Positions 44,614 through 52,971 of a stretch of DNA of 64,000 bases are shown piece by piece; the stretch's first letter is position 1; each line of letters starts with the position of its first letter. Made by a program: the position numbers and the translations under genes. The stretch is from Bog-159 sp049511415 (lineage in GTDB: Bacteria; Acidobacteriota; Terriglobia; Bryobacterales; Bryobacteraceae). The stretch is taken from positions 1 to 64,000 of the forward strand of contig JBEKYC010000025.1 of NCBI GenBank assembly GCA_049511415.1. The letters are read 5' to 3'. The notes beneath the pieces were generated by a model. That model was not told the DNA's origin. It searched no databases and saw only the letters and a program-made list of their open reading frames with translations.

Positions 44614-45252
44614 CTATTCAGATAGTGTAACGCCGCTGGCCGCCCGATTGGGTTCCCACAATGTCTCGGGTACGCCAGTCTGATGGCTGGCCCACCGGCT
44701 CCAAACAAAAAATGCGTCACCTAACCGGTTCAGATACTGAACTGCTTCGGGCGGGACCGCCTCCTCCCGGGCGAGCGCCACCAGGACTCGCTCCGCCCGC
44801 CGGCAGACCGTCCGGCAGACGTGCAACTCGGCGTTCAAGCGCGAGCCGCCGGGCAATACGAACGAACGCAGCGCGGGCAGGTCCGCGTTCATCTGATCCA
44901 TCTCGGCTTCCAAACGCGCGATCTCGGCTTCCGTCACGCGCGCTTGCCGCGGATGCACATCTTCCGGCAGCGTGGCTAGGATCGATCCCAAATTGAAGAG
45001 CTCGTGCTGCACGCGGCGCAAGATTGGGGCCAGCCCGCCGGTCAACGGACTCGCGCTTGCCGTGTCGCGCGCCAGTCCTATAAAGGCATTCAACTCATCC
45101 ACGGTGCCATACGCCTCGATGCGCAGCGAATCCTTGGGCACCCGCTGTCCGCCCGCCAGGGCAGTCTCACCCGCATCGCCCATCCGCGTGTACACGCGGT
45201 TGATGGCCAGGCGCGGCTGGTCGAATTTATTCTCCATGGATCGAGAATACAT
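44614..45252 (-). CDS. PduO-type cob(I)alamin adenosyltransferase
   Basis: 212 residues. Contains YTRMGDAGETAL (ATP-binding N-terminal motif, about 21-32), YGTVDELNAFIGLAR, the loop FVLPGG and the conserved CRRAERVLVALAR. It attaches the adenosyl group to cobalt, making coenzyme B12 from salvaged corrinoid. The start at 45252 is chosen because of GGAG 7 bases upstream; MENK at 45237 is the alternative. Upstream start of the gene set pduO-DUF6580-Dph6-btuF. Confidence 0.93.
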   Translation of the reverse strand: MYSRSMENKFDQPRLAINRVYTRMGDAGETALAGGQRVPKDSLRIEAYGTVDELNAFIGLARDTASASPLTGGLAPILRRVQHELFNLGSILATLPEDVHPRQARVTEAEIARLEAEMDQMNADLPALRSFVLPGGSRLNAELHVCRTVCRRAERVLVALAREEAVPPEAVQYLNRLGDAFFVWSRWASHQTGVPETLWEPNRAASGVTLSE

Positions 45253-45298
45253 CGCGTAGCTCCGGTGCTGCTATCATAAGAAAAGATCCGGGGATGCT

Positions 45299-45487
45299 AT
45301 GACCCTCGAAGAACGTTTTGAAAAACTGATTGAGCGGCACGAAGCTTTGACTCAAACCGTGGAGATCATGGCGGCTACGCAGCGCGAAAGCGACCAGCGC
45401 ATGGCTCAAATGATGGAGGCCATCAACCGCCTCACCAATATCGTGGCCGCCCACGAAGACCGCCTCGATTTGTCTCCCGACGCCTAA
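45299..45487 (+). CDS. Small coiled-coil hypothetical protein
   Basis: 62 residues, MTLEERFEKLIERHEALTQT onward, almost entirely helical with heptad-like Leu/Ile/Met spacing and a histidine-containing end (IVAAHEDRLDL). A GGGG site precedes the ATG. Similar short coiled-coil proteins occur in related genomes with no assigned function. It lies on the opposite strand between the btuB-like and pduO-like genes, separated from the btuB stop by 2 bases. Confidence 0.5.
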   Translation: MTLEERFEKLIERHEALTQTVEIMAATQRESDQRMAQMMEAINRLTNIVAAHEDRLDLSPDA

Positions 45488-45489
45488 CC

Positions 45490-47664
45490 TCATTTATTTC
45501 CCTTCGCCAAGGTCCACTTCAATCCTGTAACGAAGTTCAACCTGGGCGCCGGAAATCCTAAAACCTCCTCGTAGGACTGATTCAGCGCATTGCGCAGGTT
45601 TCCGTATGCTGTTAGGCCGGCGGCCAGCCGAATATTCAGGTTGATCCCGATATCCACAAACCCTTTATCCGGGTACAGCCCCGCCGAAGCTCCGTACGTG
45701 GGATCTACGTCCAAGTCCGAGCCGCGTAGATAACCGGTCAGATTTGCCGTTACCCTCCCCCGGGAGAACGTGCCTACGAACGAACCCGAATTAGCCGGGC
45801 GCCGGATCAGTTCCTGGCCCACCGAAAACGGGATCGGCGCCAGTCCCGTGGAACCGTTCAAGGAAAGCACCGCGGAATCCAGATAGGTGTATGACGCCGC
45901 CAGCGACATCCACCGCGCCGGACGGAAACGGCCGGTCAGTTCCGTGCCCTGCGCCCGGGCGTTCGACAGGTTGTCGGTCTGATACGCGCTCAGCACCGCC
46001 AGGTTGCCGCCCAGCGAAACGATCAGATCGTAGAAGCGGTTGTAGAAATATGTCGCATCCAGTGACAGCCGGTCGCGCCACAGCCGCTGCTCCACGCCGA
46101 CATCGAAGCTGGTTGTGCGCTCCGGCTTCAACGCCGGATTGTTCGTAAACGCCAACTCCAGACCAGATGGCGGGCGGATTCCCGTGCCGAACGATGTGTG
46201 CAGCCGCGTGCCCGCGTGCAGGATATACGTAGCGCCCAGCTTCGGATTGACCTTGGTTACGGTGTTCGCAGGAAACGCGGGCCGTCCGTCGATGAGATTC
46301 TCCGCAATCGCGGGCGTGCCGATGATTTCGCCCCGCACACCCGCATTCAGAAACAAGCGGCTGCCCACCTGAAAGCGGTTCTCCCAGTAGATTCCGGCAT
46401 CGTCGCGCTTAATCGTAAATGGGTTGTTGTCATCGCCACTTATATAAGTGTTTTTAACTTCTTCCCGTGTCAAGCTGACACCGATGGCGGCGGTGTACCA
46501 TGGCGTGACGCTGATGATGCTACGTGTCTCAAACTGACCCCGCAGGTCCTTCTCGAAGCTGAATCCGTAGGGACTGGTGTAGCCGCTATTTTCCAGGAAG
46601 AAACTACCGAATGTCTCTTGCCGGAATCGCGGCGAGATATCGATCTGATGATGCAGATAGTAATCCGAAAAATCGTTCTTATCCCGGCTGATCGGGTCCA
46701 ATCCGGGGAAATCGTTGCCCGGGTCGGAGCCGTAAGCCCCCGGATCGCCCACATCGTTGGCGTTGTAATCGCCGCCAAACGTCAGGCTCTGCCGGCCGAA
46801 CGAACGCGTAACTCGCAAGCCCACATTGTCGTTGCGGTAATCGCTATTGGGCACCGGGCCGCTGTCCCCAAATTGGGATACAAAGGCAGTCACGCCAAAC
46901 CCCGCCAACATGCCCGCCGCATCTATAGCGAAGCGATGTTCCTGGTAAGTGCCGCCCTCGGCCAGCACATCCAGATAAGGCGACGCCTCCGCCGAGCGCG
47001 TGACAAAATTCACCACGCCGCTGTTGGCATATGCGCCGTAAACAGCGGATTGCGGCCCTTCGATCACCTCCACGCGCTCCAGCATGTCAGTAGGAATGTG
47101 CGCGAAGTCGAAGGCGCCGCCAACCGAGTTAACGGGTACGCCGTCGATCTGCACCAGGTTGAAATTGTAATCGCCGCCGCGGATGAACATGCTGGCGGCG
47201 CCGCCCGGGCTGCCGGTCTGACCTATGGTGATGCCAGGCAGATAGCGCAAGAGATCCACGGCCAAGCCTTCGTTGCGTTCGGCTATCTCCTCGCGCGGCA
47301 CGATGCTGATGCTGCTGCCCTGCTCGCTCAGGGGCACATCGATCGCCGATCCCGCCACGCGCACCGAATCCACCTGGGGCGCGATGTTGAGCTGAATGGT
47401 CAGCTTGTCACCAGGCGGGACGGTCTTCGTTTCGAAGCCGGGCGCAGTTACCGTAACATGCATGCCGCCAGATTCGGCAATTCTTAGCGTGAAAGCGCCG
47501 GTCTGATCGGTTGTGGTTTGGGCGGCAACGCCCAGCCTGTTAACGGCGGAAACCTGCGCCCCGGCAATAGCCGCGCCCGATGGATCCAGCACGCTTCCGT
47601 GGATGGTAAACGACGCTGCGGCGGCCGCGGGCAATAGCCCCAGCCATAAGACAAGAAATCGCAT
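45490..47664 (-). CDS. BtuB-like TonB-dependent corrinoid receptor with regulatory domain
   Basis: 724 residues from the ATG at 47662-47664, with GGAGGAG just upstream; a longer frame into the riboswitch was rejected. Signal peptide, a Cna-B-like regulatory domain about 20-90 (GSVLDPSGAAIAGAQVSAVN), plug domain (GQTGSPGGAASMFIRGGDYN, VQIDGVPVNSVGG, EVIEGPQSAVYGAYANSGVV) and a 22-strand-type barrel with the C-terminal BtuB-like pattern LRNALNQSYEEVLGFPAPR. The upstream cobalamin riboswitch identifies the substrate as a corrinoid. Transport across the outer membrane is TonB-driven. Confidence 0.92.
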   Translation of the reverse strand: MRFLVLWLGLLPAAAAASFTIHGSVLDPSGAAIAGAQVSAVNRLGVAAQTTTDQTGAFTLRIAESGGMHVTVTAPGFETKTVPPGDKLTIQLNIAPQVDSVRVAGSAIDVPLSEQGSSISIVPREEIAERNEGLAVDLLRYLPGITIGQTGSPGGAASMFIRGGDYNFNLVQIDGVPVNSVGGAFDFAHIPTDMLERVEVIEGPQSAVYGAYANSGVVNFVTRSAEASPYLDVLAEGGTYQEHRFAIDAAGMLAGFGVTAFVSQFGDSGPVPNSDYRNDNVGLRVTRSFGRQSLTFGGDYNANDVGDPGAYGSDPGNDFPGLDPISRDKNDFSDYYLHHQIDISPRFRQETFGSFFLENSGYTSPYGFSFEKDLRGQFETRSIISVTPWYTAAIGVSLTREEVKNTYISGDDNNPFTIKRDDAGIYWENRFQVGSRLFLNAGVRGEIIGTPAIAENLIDGRPAFPANTVTKVNPKLGATYILHAGTRLHTSFGTGIRPPSGLELAFTNNPALKPERTTSFDVGVEQRLWRDRLSLDATYFYNRFYDLIVSLGGNLAVLSAYQTDNLSNARAQGTELTGRFRPARWMSLAASYTYLDSAVLSLNGSTGLAPIPFSVGQELIRRPANSGSFVGTFSRGRVTANLTGYLRGSDLDVDPTYGASAGLYPDKGFVDIGINLNIRLAAGLTAYGNLRNALNQSYEEVLGFPAPRLNFVTGLKWTLAKGNK

Positions 47665-47704
47665 TGTAGGCTCCTCCCTCGAGAGCCGCAATCCGGACTC
47701 CTGC

Positions 47705-47865
47705 CATGGCCGGTCTCCTGACTTGCGCTTCCACGGGCCGGTCAGCCTTCCCATCCCTGGGGACAGTGGCTTAAGCTTCGACCGGTCCTCCACGCTTACA
47801 GTGGCGGGGCCGTGCTGGATTCACACCAGCTTCCCATACAACGCCAGGCAAGCTTCTGAACGATC
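47705..47865 (-). promoter_or_regulatory. Cobalamin (B12) riboswitch
   Basis: On the minus strand the leader contains GCTGGTGTGAATCCAGC, then GCCACTGTAAGCGTGG, GAAGC, a second CCACTGTCCCCAGG and, at 47708-47723, the full B12 box AGTCAGGAGACCGGCC. These are the conserved blocks of the class I cobalamin aptamer in the right order. It sits 40 bases before the btuB-like start, so binding of adenosylcobalamin should shut off expression. The 5' limit is approximate. Confidence 0.95.
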
Positions 47866-47946
47866 CCAGATTAACCGCTGTAGTTCTAAAATGCAAGAGG
47901 AAGCTGCGCACCTGCAGCTTTCGCAGTGCTACGATGCCAGAAAACC

Positions 47947-48357
47947 ATGAATTACTTTCTCGCCAAAACGGATCCTGAAACCTACTCTGTCGACGATCTG
48001 GCACGCGATGGCAAAACCGTCTGGGACGGCGTGCGCAATCCCCAAGCGTTGCGCGCCATCCGGGAAATGCGCCCCGGAGACAAGGTCTTCGTTTATCACA
48101 GCATGGGCGTCGCCTGCGTTGTCGGTTTGGCCAAAGTCGCTTCGGCCCCGCGGCCCGATCCCAAGGACAGCAAGCTCACGGTGGTGGACTTCGAATTCCT
48201 GACCCGCCTCGATCCACCCACCACACTGCGCGAAATCAAGGAAGGACACCTGTTCGACGACTGGTCCCTGGTTCGCCAAAGCCGGCTGTCGACCATGGCC
48301 GCTCCGACGGCATTTGCCGAATGGATGCGGAAGCGGTATCCGAAATCGAAAATCTGA
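47947..48357 (+). CDS. EVE-domain protein
   Basis: 136 residues from MNYFLAKTDPETYSVDDLAR, the standard EVE start. WDGVRNPQALRAIREMRPGD and FVYHSMGVACVVGLAKV supply the pocket region, and the end EWMRKRYPK is typical. EVE domains are PUA-like and bind modified DNA or RNA bases. In bacteria the stand-alone form (YciO/ThY28-like) is widespread with unclear role. Divergent from the riboswitch leader, about 80 bases apart. No restriction or defence partner is adjacent. Confidence 0.92.
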   Translation: MNYFLAKTDPETYSVDDLARDGKTVWDGVRNPQALRAIREMRPGDKVFVYHSMGVACVVGLAKVASAPRPDPKDSKLTVVDFEFLTRLDPPTTLREIKEGHLFDDWSLVRQSRLSTMAAPTAFAEWMRKRYPKSKI

Positions 48358-48440
48358 AACCCAGCCGGCGCGCTTGCGTGTCCTCATTTTCCGAAATTTC
48401 ACGCTATTTAAGATGGCTGCATGATTCGAGGCTATCTCAA

Positions 48441-49160
48441 ATGATCAGGTCATCTACGAAACTCCTACTGGGTTTGGCCTGGTGCTGGCTTGCCTGGCCC
48501 CAGGCCCCTATCGGAAAGCCGGGATCTCCCGCCGTTCAGCAAGGCGCTGCAACCGCGGGCGCCCAACCTGCGCCGGATTGGAGACCTTCTTTGGCGCGGA
48601 TTCGGTCCGTTGCGCAAACTGCCTGTGAACAACGAAACGACTCGGGTTGCGCGACACTTAGTTTCACCGAAAAGGTATCCGACGGCCTGGCGGGCCGGTG
48701 GGATAACCATCCTGGCTGGCAAAAAACAGCGCTTCCCAAGGAATACGCGCAGAACCTGGACGTCCTGGCGACACAACTGGAGAGCATTGCTCGCCAAGCG
48801 GACCCGTCTGATGCCAAGGATGGCCGGCTTGGAGAGGCGCTCTCCTTCGTCAGCAACGATCTCCAGGCCAAGTATGCGGATTGCCTGAAATTCGGGATGG
48901 GCCGGAACATACCGGTAACCCTGCGGACTATTGGGCCAAACCATGCGCCGGATCCGGGTTGGGAGGTCTTTTACACCTGCGCTTTCGAAGGCTTTATGGG
49001 CACCGAAATGCGCGTGCCCGATCTAACTGAAACTACGATATCTTTGCCGCCCGCGGCGTTATGCACATTTCGTGCACGCAAAGCCGGCCGGGACGTCCAG
49101 GTTGGGCAGACGGGCATATTTGGCCAGCCAACGCAAGTAGTCGCGATACCTGTCCCATGA
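48441..49160 (+). CDS. Exported hypothetical protein
   Basis: 239 residues from the ATG at 48441, chosen because MIRSSTKLLLGLAWCWLAWP is a signal peptide; the frame is open further upstream through the end of the EVE gene. The mature part has a Pro/Ala linker, a helical region with two Cys (TACEQRNDSGCATL), and later Cys residues (ADCLKF, FYTCAF, ALCTFRA) that could form disulfides. Not recognised. Its stop overlaps the next start (ATGA), so both products probably act together. Confidence 0.6.
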   Translation: MIRSSTKLLLGLAWCWLAWPQAPIGKPGSPAVQQGAATAGAQPAPDWRPSLARIRSVAQTACEQRNDSGCATLSFTEKVSDGLAGRWDNHPGWQKTALPKEYAQNLDVLATQLESIARQADPSDAKDGRLGEALSFVSNDLQAKYADCLKFGMGRNIPVTLRTIGPNHAPDPGWEVFYTCAFEGFMGTEMRVPDLTETTISLPPAALCTFRARKAGRDVQVGQTGIFGQPTQVVAIPVP

Positions 49161-49807
49161 CCGACACTGCCGAAGAACAAATCGCAACTCAAGCCGGATC
49201 GTCAGAGGGAGGCAGAATCGGCGCCTTTGCCACGTATTTCAAGGGCTATATGGGGGCTTCGGCAATTGTGGTTGCCGCCCTTCCAATTCCGGTGGAAGAG
49301 TTCCGGCTGATCCCCGCCTACGCCTCACAACGCGGACTGCTCGCCGTCTACACTTCGCTGTTTGCCTTTCTGCTGCTGGCGTTTCTATTCTATTCGCGTC
49401 ATCGGATCGCCGGTAGCATGTTCTCACTCGGAGAACCTGGAGTATACCGGACCAAGCCGCTCGCGGCATGGCTGCCATTGGCGCTCGTCTTCTGCTCCAT
49501 GGCAATGGTTTTCTGCTACCAGTCGGAACTAAGCGCTTCGGTGAGGGATCGCCGCGCAGTCACAGGGCTGGTCGGTATCGCTAAAGCCACCGACGACATC
49601 TTAGGCGGAACGTCTGCGCTGGATGTCCCACGCGCCGCCGTCTTGATCGTGTTCTATCTCGGAATCTTCCTATTTGCCGACGGAGCGTTCATCCTCATGG
49701 CGCTCCGTGAATACTTGCAAGATCTGCTCAATATTCCCGAGCACGGACTGATGCGCTATCCAAGTGGAATTGGAGGGAAAGAAACCAGGCCGGCGACCGG
49801 GGCTTGA
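49157..49807 (+). CDS. Hypothetical inner-membrane protein
   Basis: 216 residues starting at 49157, coupled to the preceding gene by a 4-base overlap. Four hydrophobic segments are visible, near 30-46, 60-78 (AVYTSLFAFLLLAFLFYSRH), 105-122 and 165-188 (LIVFYLGIFLFADGAFILMA). No family recognised. The tail ends GIGGKETRPATGA. Confidence 0.6.
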   Translation: MTDTAEEQIATQAGSSEGGRIGAFATYFKGYMGASAIVVAALPIPVEEFRLIPAYASQRGLLAVYTSLFAFLLLAFLFYSRHRIAGSMFSLGEPGVYRTKPLAAWLPLALVFCSMAMVFCYQSELSASVRDRRAVTGLVGIAKATDDILGGTSALDVPRAAVLIVFYLGIFLFADGAFILMALREYLQDLLNIPEHGLMRYPSGIGGKETRPATGA

Positions 49808-49956
49808 ATCCGTCGAGCGTGGCTGGGCCCAATCCAATCCCACGCGTACCGCTCCCATGCCTACACTTCCGCATAGTGCTTCTCCCGATTTCTGAATCCG
49901 GACCCCTCCAATTCCTTGTAAGTCACAGAAAAATTTAATAATATGAGAGAGATAGC

Positions 49957-49971
49957 TGGCATCAAACGTGC
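49957..49971 (+). promoter_or_regulatory. Candidate sigma-54 (-24/-12) promoter of the histidine kinase gene
   Basis: TGGCAT-N5-GTGC with GG and GC separated by exactly 10 bases, compared with consensus TGGCAC-N5-TTGC. It lies 54 bases before the kinase ATG at 50026. The interval 49808-50025 holds nothing else recognisable. Confidence 0.4.
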
Positions 49972-50025
49972 TACTAGTGCCACTCCTGGGGTGAGGTGTG
50001 TCCGGTAGCCCTAGCGGCGGCGTGC

Positions 50026-52971
50026 ATGTTTCAGGAACTCAAATTTCAACTCTCCACCGCAATCCTGACCATTATCACTATCGCCGCAGCTGCGTCCGCA
50101 GTTATCAACTTTCAGCAACAACATCGCTTCCGGCTCGCCGACGACGGAGCCGTTTGGGTGGATCGCGGCCATCGTGTGGAAGCCCTATACGTCGATCCCG
50201 ACGGCCCCGCCGCCCATGCCGGGCTTAAAACCGGCGACACTCTGCTCAAGATCAACGGGGCCACTACCGGAAAAGCCATCGATGTGCCCCAGATCCTTGC
50301 CTCCGTGGGCGCTTGGAATAAGGCGGAATACACCGCCCGGCGCCAGGACGTTGATTTCAAGGCCGCTGTCTATGTGCGCGAGGAGCCTCTCGACCCCGCG
50401 GTCGATTACCAATATCTGGTCGGCGCCGCCTACCTGCTCATCGGCTTATTCGTCTACTTCCGCCGCGGGAGCGCCCATAAGGCCCGTCATTTCTATATCT
50501 TATGTCTGGTGTCGTTCATCCTGGGATGTTTCCATTACACCGGCAAGCTGAACGGCTTCGACAAAGCCATCTATTTCTGCAACGTGGCCGCCGGTTTGCT
50601 GGCACCGACCGTCTTTCTGCATTTCTGTCTCACCTTCCCCGAAGCGCGCTGGTTCCGTTCGCGCAAACGCATTGTATTGCTGTATCTGCCGCCGGCCGCG
50701 TTATTGGCCCTCTGGATAGGGGTCACTTCCGGTACGCTTCGCGTCGGTATTTCGCTGGTTGAGCTGCGCTGGATGCTCGACCGCATGTGGCAATCTCTGC
50801 TGATCGTGCCCTATCTGCTGGGCGGCCTGGTGCTGAGCCTGGAATACCGTAAAGCCGAAGATCCCATTGTGCGGCAGCAGCTCAAGTGGCTCCGCAACGG
50901 CACGTTTTGCGGCGTTCTACCGTTCGCCTGCCTCTACGTCGCCCCGTACGCATTAGGCATGCTGCCCAATCAATACATGCGGATTTCCGTGCTTTCGCTG
51001 GTGCTGATTCCGCTCACGTTAGCCTATGCCATCGTGCGCTACCGGCTGATGGACGTCGATATTATCTTTCGCCGCGGGTACGCGTACACCTTGGCCACCC
51101 TTTGCGTATTGGCGGCATTTTATAGCATTGTGTTCTCCCTGGGCAGCCTTGTCCAGAAGAACTTCAAGGATGTCGGCAATACCGGCCTGATCACCGTCAT
51201 GCTGGCGGCCGCCTTCCTGTTCCAGCCGATCCGCAACTGGATTCAGGAGCGCCTGGACAAGCACTTCTATCGCGACCGCTACGATTACCGCCGCACGCTG
51301 GTCGAATTTGCACGCGAACTGAGTTCCGAAACCGACCTGGACGCCATGCTGTCGTCGGTTTGCGAGCGCCTGCTGCATACCCTCTCCATCCGGCACATGG
51401 CCGTGTTTCTGGCCGAAGACCGGCCCGATGGCAGCCAGTCCTTCCGCCTGAAGACATCCATGGGAGCGCGCCGCCGCCCGTCCGAGATCGCCCTCGATCA
51501 GCTCGATCTGAGTTTCCTCAACTGGGATCTGCCGCAGCCCTACATCTTCTTCGAGCGCACCCGCCATCAGCTCGATGCCGTCTCCCGCAGTTGGCCGCCG
51601 AGCGTGCGCGCCGCCATCGCCGATCTGGATCTTACATATTATTTGCCGTGCCGGGTCCGCGGCCGCATCATCGCCTATCTCGGCGTCAGCCGCACGGAAT
51701 ATGGCGACTTCCTCTCCACGGTGGACGTCGAACTGCTCGCCACCATCGGCGGTTATGTCGGCATCGCCATTGAGAACGCTACACTCTACCGCTCCCTGCA
51801 GCGCAAAATGGAAGAGTACGAGCGGCTGAAGGAATTCAGCGAGAACATCGTCGAATCCATCAACGTCGGCATCCTGGCGGCCGATTTGGATGATCGGGTG
51901 GAAAGCTGGAACACGCAGATCGAAAAGCTCACCGGCATCCCGCGCCAGTCGGCCATCGGCCGCAAACTCGGCGAGTTGTTCCCCGCGGGCTTGGCCGATC
52001 AGTTCGAGCGTGTGCGCGGCGAAACCGGAATTCACCACATCTACAAGTTCGTGATGTCGCCCACGGCGCTGTCCGCGTTGCCCAGCCATGAACCCGTGCC
52101 CATCAACGGCAATGGCAACGGCTCCCGCAGTCTGGCCGGCGCCACTTTGAATGTCGCGATCGCCCCGCTGGTCTCGAAGGATTTCGAGCAGATCGGCCGC
52201 CTGATCATCTTCGACGACGTTACCGATCGCGCCGAACTCGAGCAGCGCCTGGTGCAGGCCGACAAGCTCTCCAGCATCGGACTCCTGGCGGCCGGCGTGG
52301 CGCATGAAGTCAACACGCCTCTGGCAGTCATTTCCACGTATGCGCAGATGCTGGCCAAGCAGGTTGCCAACGACGATCAAAAATCCATCCTGCTCGATAA
52401 GATTGCCAAACAGACCTTCCGCGCCAGCGAGATTGTCAATTCGCTCTTGAATTTCTCGCGCACCTCCACCACCTCCTTCGGCGACGTGGACCTGAACAAG
52501 GTCGTCCGCGAAACCATGTCGCTGTTGGAACATCAGATCCAGAAGGTTGGGGTGCAAGTGAAGCTCGACCTGGCTGCCAGCTTGCCGCCGATACATGGAA
52601 ACGCCGGGAAACTGCAGCAGGTGTTCCTCAACCTATTTCTGAATGCCCGCGACGCCATGGAAGGGGGCGGCGTGCTTTCGGTCCGGGCCTGGGCTGAAGA
52701 ATCCGGCGCGCGCGTGGAGGTAGCCGATACAGGCCACGGCATTTCGCCCGACTATATTCAGCGGATTTACGATCCGTTTTTCACTACCAAGGGCAGCCGG
52801 AAAGGCACCGGCATGGGCTTGGCTGTGACTTACGGGATCATCCAGGAGCACCAGGGATCCATCGAAGTTTCCAGCCGCCCCGGCGGCACGCGCTTCCAGA
52901 TTCGTTTGCCCTGGTCGAGAGCCATCAGCCGCGCAGCGGTGGCTGCCGCCGAGCCCGTAAATGCCGCTTGA
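50026..52971 (+). CDS. Membrane sensor histidine kinase with PDZ, GAF and PAS domains
   Basis: 981 residues from MFQELKFQLSTAILTIITIA; GTG 49996 is an alternative 10 codons earlier. Order: N-terminal membrane helix; PDZ-like domain about 45-110 (LYVDPDGPAAHAGLKTGDTL); a seven-to-eight-helix membrane region about 130-385; GAF about 420-590; PAS about 605-720; HisKA with GVAHEVNTPLAVI (phospho-His near 759); HATPase with NLFLNARDAM, VADTGHGI and KGTGMGLAV. The stop overlaps the regulator start by 11 bases. The multi-helix plus GAF architecture recalls PrsK kinases of PEP-CTERM loci; the PDZ domain is extra. Confidence 0.9.
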   Translation: MFQELKFQLSTAILTIITIAAAASAVINFQQQHRFRLADDGAVWVDRGHRVEALYVDPDGPAAHAGLKTGDTLLKINGATTGKAIDVPQILASVGAWNKAEYTARRQDVDFKAAVYVREEPLDPAVDYQYLVGAAYLLIGLFVYFRRGSAHKARHFYILCLVSFILGCFHYTGKLNGFDKAIYFCNVAAGLLAPTVFLHFCLTFPEARWFRSRKRIVLLYLPPAALLALWIGVTSGTLRVGISLVELRWMLDRMWQSLLIVPYLLGGLVLSLEYRKAEDPIVRQQLKWLRNGTFCGVLPFACLYVAPYALGMLPNQYMRISVLSLVLIPLTLAYAIVRYRLMDVDIIFRRGYAYTLATLCVLAAFYSIVFSLGSLVQKNFKDVGNTGLITVMLAAAFLFQPIRNWIQERLDKHFYRDRYDYRRTLVEFARELSSETDLDAMLSSVCERLLHTLSIRHMAVFLAEDRPDGSQSFRLKTSMGARRRPSEIALDQLDLSFLNWDLPQPYIFFERTRHQLDAVSRSWPPSVRAAIADLDLTYYLPCRVRGRIIAYLGVSRTEYGDFLSTVDVELLATIGGYVGIAIENATLYRSLQRKMEEYERLKEFSENIVESINVGILAADLDDRVESWNTQIEKLTGIPRQSAIGRKLGELFPAGLADQFERVRGETGIHHIYKFVMSPTALSALPSHEPVPINGNGNGSRSLAGATLNVAIAPLVSKDFEQIGRLIIFDDVTDRAELEQRLVQADKLSSIGLLAAGVAHEVNTPLAVISTYAQMLAKQVANDDQKSILLDKIAKQTFRASEIVNSLLNFSRTSTTSFGDVDLNKVVRETMSLLEHQIQKVGVQVKLDLAASLPPIHGNAGKLQQVFLNLFLNARDAMEGGGVLSVRAWAEESGARVEVADTGHGISPDYIQRIYDPFFTTKGSRKGTGMGLAVTYGIIQEHQGSIEVSSRPGGTRFQIRLPWSRAISRAAVAAAEPVNAA

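Noticed and set aside
47947..48357. EVE protein as part of a defence island
   Set aside because: Stand-alone EVE genes are widespread; no nuclease, methylase or phage gene adjoins it.
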